A stretch of 5,202 nucleotides of DNA, taken from NCBI GenBank assembly GCA_013336035.1, contig JAAXUL010000634.1, positions 1-5,202 of the forward strand, read 5' to 3'. The notes beneath the pieces were generated by a model. It made no database searches, was not told where the DNA came from, and saw nothing but the letters and a program-made list of their open reading frames with translations. The stretch comes from Chloroflexales bacterium. GTDB taxonomy: Bacteria; Chloroflexota; Chloroflexia; Chloroflexales; Chloroflexaceae. Made by a program: the position numbers and the translations under genes. Numbering within the stretch: the stretch's first letter is position 1; each line of letters opens with the position of its first letter. This document shows, in pieces, positions 3,536 to 5,202 of this stretch.

Positions 3536-5202
3536 ATGACCTTTATCGACGGCCTGCTCCGGCGCAAGCGCTTGATCACCGAGCGGCAGGACTCTCTCCT
3601 CGACGAGCTGCGAGTCGTTCTTCAGCAGCTGGTCAGCGCCTTCGAGCGCTTTGGCGCCGACGTGACCCCCGCCGATCTGCGCACCGTCCGCGAGACGCTC
3701 GATCACCTTGAGGAGCTGTTTCTGATCGTCGTCGCGGGCGAGTTCAACTCCGGCAAGTCGAGCTTCCTTAACGCTCTCCTGGGCGAGCAGGTCCTCCCCG
3801 AGGGCGTAACCCCGACCACCGACGCGATCACCCTGCTGCAGTACGGCGACGAGGTCAGCAGCGAGCTGCGCTCGAGCGGCCTGCGGGTCACCTCCTTCCC
3901 CGCCGAGGTACTGCGCCAGCTCATCATCGTCGACACCCCGGGCACCAACGCCGTCATCCGTCACCACGAGCAGCTCACCCACGACTTCATCCCCCGGGCC
4001 GACCTGGTGCTCTTCACCACCTCGGCCGACCGGCCCTTCACCGAGAGCGAGCGCGGCTTCCTGCAGCTGATCAAAGAGTGGGGCAAGAAGATCATTATCG
4101 TCTTGAACAAGATCGACATCCTCAACGATCCCGAGCGCGAGCAGGTGCTGGGCTTCATCCGCGAGAACGCCCGCACGCTGCTCGGCGTCACCCCCGAGAT
4201 CTTCCCCGTCTCGGCCCGCCAGGCCATCCGCGCCCGCCAGAGCGAGGGCGCGGAGCGTGACCGCCTGTGGGAGGCCAGCCGCTTCGGCGAGGTCGAGCAC
4301 TACATCCTCGATAGCCTCGACGAGGAGACCCGCGTCCGCCTGAAGCTGCTCTCGCCCCTTGGCGTGGCCCACAAGCTTACTGGCAAGTACCTTGGCGCCA
4401 CCGAGGCCCGCCTCGAGACTCTGCGCGAAGATCTGACGACGATGGAGAATGTCGAGCAGCAGCTGGGCCTGTTCAAAGACGACCTGCACAGCGACGTCAA
4501 GTACTACCTGGGCGAGATCGACCAAATCCTCAAAGACCTGGTCGAGCGCGGCGACGCCTTCTTCGAGGAGCACATCCGCCTGGGCCGGCTGCCCGACCTG
4601 ATGAACGGCGAGAAGTTCAGGGGCATGTTCGAGCAGGAGGTGGTGGGCGACCTGAATCCGCAGATCGATCAGAAGGTTCATACGCTGATCGACTGGATGG
4701 TCGAGAAGAACCTGCGGCTACAGCAGAGCACCGACGAGTATATCAAGCGCCGGGCGAGCCAGCACAGCGAGAGGCTAATCGGCAACGTAGGGGGCAGCTT
4801 CGACTACAACCGCCGGGCCCTGCTCGACTCGGTCGGCCGCACCGCGAGCGAGGTGGTGGCAAGCTACGATAAAGAGACCGAGTCGGCCGAGCTGGCCGAC
4901 GAGGTGCGGGCCTCGCTCGCCGCGACTGCGCTCACCGAGGTCGGGGCGGTGGGTCTAGGGGCCCTGATTGTGACCCTGGCCCATGCGGTCTGGCTCGACT
5001 TCACAGGTATCCTGGCGGCGACAGCCGTGGCCCTGGGCGGCTTCCTGCTGCTGCCGGCAAAGAAGCGGCAGGCCAAGAAGGCCCTGCGCATGCGCGTGGA
5101 CGAGATGCGCGAGCGGCTGCGCCAGGGCGTCGAGCGCCAGTTCGAGCGCGAGGTCGAGCGCTCGATCGGCCAGATCCGCGAGCGCAATGCGCCGTTCACA
5201 CG
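3536..5202 (+). CDS. Bacterial dynamin-like GTPase (C-terminus outside window)
   Basis: This is a membrane-remodelling dynamin-family GTPase, with 555 residues visible and the frame open at the right edge. A helical N-terminus (1-60) precedes the GTPase domain. The P-loop is G68-E-F-N-S-G-K74-S75, the GEFxxGKSS form typical of dynamins. The G2 segment is TPTTD (92-96), G3 is D133-T-P-G136, G4 is N191-K-I-D194 and the G5-like S226-A-R follows. Residues about 270-460 are a long charged helical region expected to form the stalk. Two hydrophobic segments (about 469-487 and 490-507) separated by D488 form a hairpin like the membrane-binding paddle of bacterial dynamins, followed by KKRQAKK and a charged helical tail that probably folds back onto the stalk. 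Known bacterial dynamins bind membrane lipid and oligomerise on GTP binding. An in-frame stop at 3509 and no other start codon fix the ATG at 3536. Its weak AAGG lies in an inverted repeat. Any partner dynamin or downstream operon is not visible. Confidence 0.95.
   Translation, partial: MTFIDGLLRRKRLITERQDSLLDELRVVLQQLVSAFERFGADVTPADLRTVRETLDHLEELFLIVVAGEFNSGKSSFLNALLGEQVLPEGVTPTTDAITLLQYGDEVSSELRSSGLRVTSFPAEVLRQLIIVDTPGTNAVIRHHEQLTHDFIPRADLVLFTTSADRPFTESERGFLQLIKEWGKKIIIVLNKIDILNDPEREQVLGFIRENARTLLGVTPEIFPVSARQAIRARQSEGAERDRLWEASRFGEVEHYILDSLDEETRVRLKLLSPLGVAHKLTGKYLGATEARLETLREDLTTMENVEQQLGLFKDDLHSDVKYYLGEIDQILKDLVERGDAFFEEHIRLGRLPDLMNGEKFRGMFEQEVVGDLNPQIDQKVHTLIDWMVEKNLRLQQSTDEYIKRRASQHSERLIGNVGGSFDYNRRALLDSVGRTASEVVASYDKETESAELADEVRASLAATALTEVGAVGLGALIVTLAHAVWLDFTGILAATAVALGGFLLLPAKKRQAKKALRMRVDEMRERLRQGVERQFEREVERSIGQIRERNAPFT

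Noticed and set aside
3356..4681. 441-codon open frame on the minus strand opposite the dynamin-like gene
   Set aside because: It is antisense to the clear GTPase frame, shows no domain, and would run through the strong hairpin. It is explained by the lack of stop codons opposite GC-rich codons.

Overview
The window is GC-rich bacterial DNA with short AT-rich islands between the genes. The Ala/Arg/Leu-rich proteins, the NtrB-like soluble kinase beside receiver proteins, and a receiver ending in a Lys-Thr-Ser-Asp-Pro motif suggest a filamentous Chloroflexota (Chloroflexia-like) genome. That placement is an impression from protein style and cannot be proved from the window.

Layout, left to right. 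(1) A response regulator on the minus strand (1-491) runs off the left edge. It is driven by a promoter with perfect consensus -35 and -10 boxes. (2) Divergent from it, on the plus strand, is a soluble GAF/HisKA/HATPase histidine kinase (640-2043), followed by a GC-rich hairpin. (3) A 350-bp non-coding region (2044-2393) holds an AT-rich palindrome, a sigma-54-like -24/-12 element, several possible leader hairpins and three phased TTGTTG repeats. (4) A stand-alone single-domain receiver (2394-2834) follows. (5) A small three-helix membrane protein of unknown function (3015-3359) has its own extended -10 promoter candidate and a very strong hairpin after it. (6) A bacterial dynamin-like GTPase (3536 to beyond 5202) has all five G motifs and a late hydrophobic hairpin typical of membrane-remodelling dynamins. 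Its Shine-Dalgarno sequence lies inside an inverted repeat.

Working model: the kinase is flanked by two receivers, one probably extending into an output domain outside the window and one a bare receiver. It could therefore feed a branched phosphorelay. The dynamin-like GTPase and the small membrane protein form a separate, membrane-related part, but their separate promoter and terminator-like signals mean a functional link to the two-component genes is only a possibility. No tRNA, rRNA, CRISPR, transposase or phage gene was seen. The genes are mostly ordinary families. The most interesting material is the non-coding regulatory DNA and the dynamin/membrane-protein neighbourhood.
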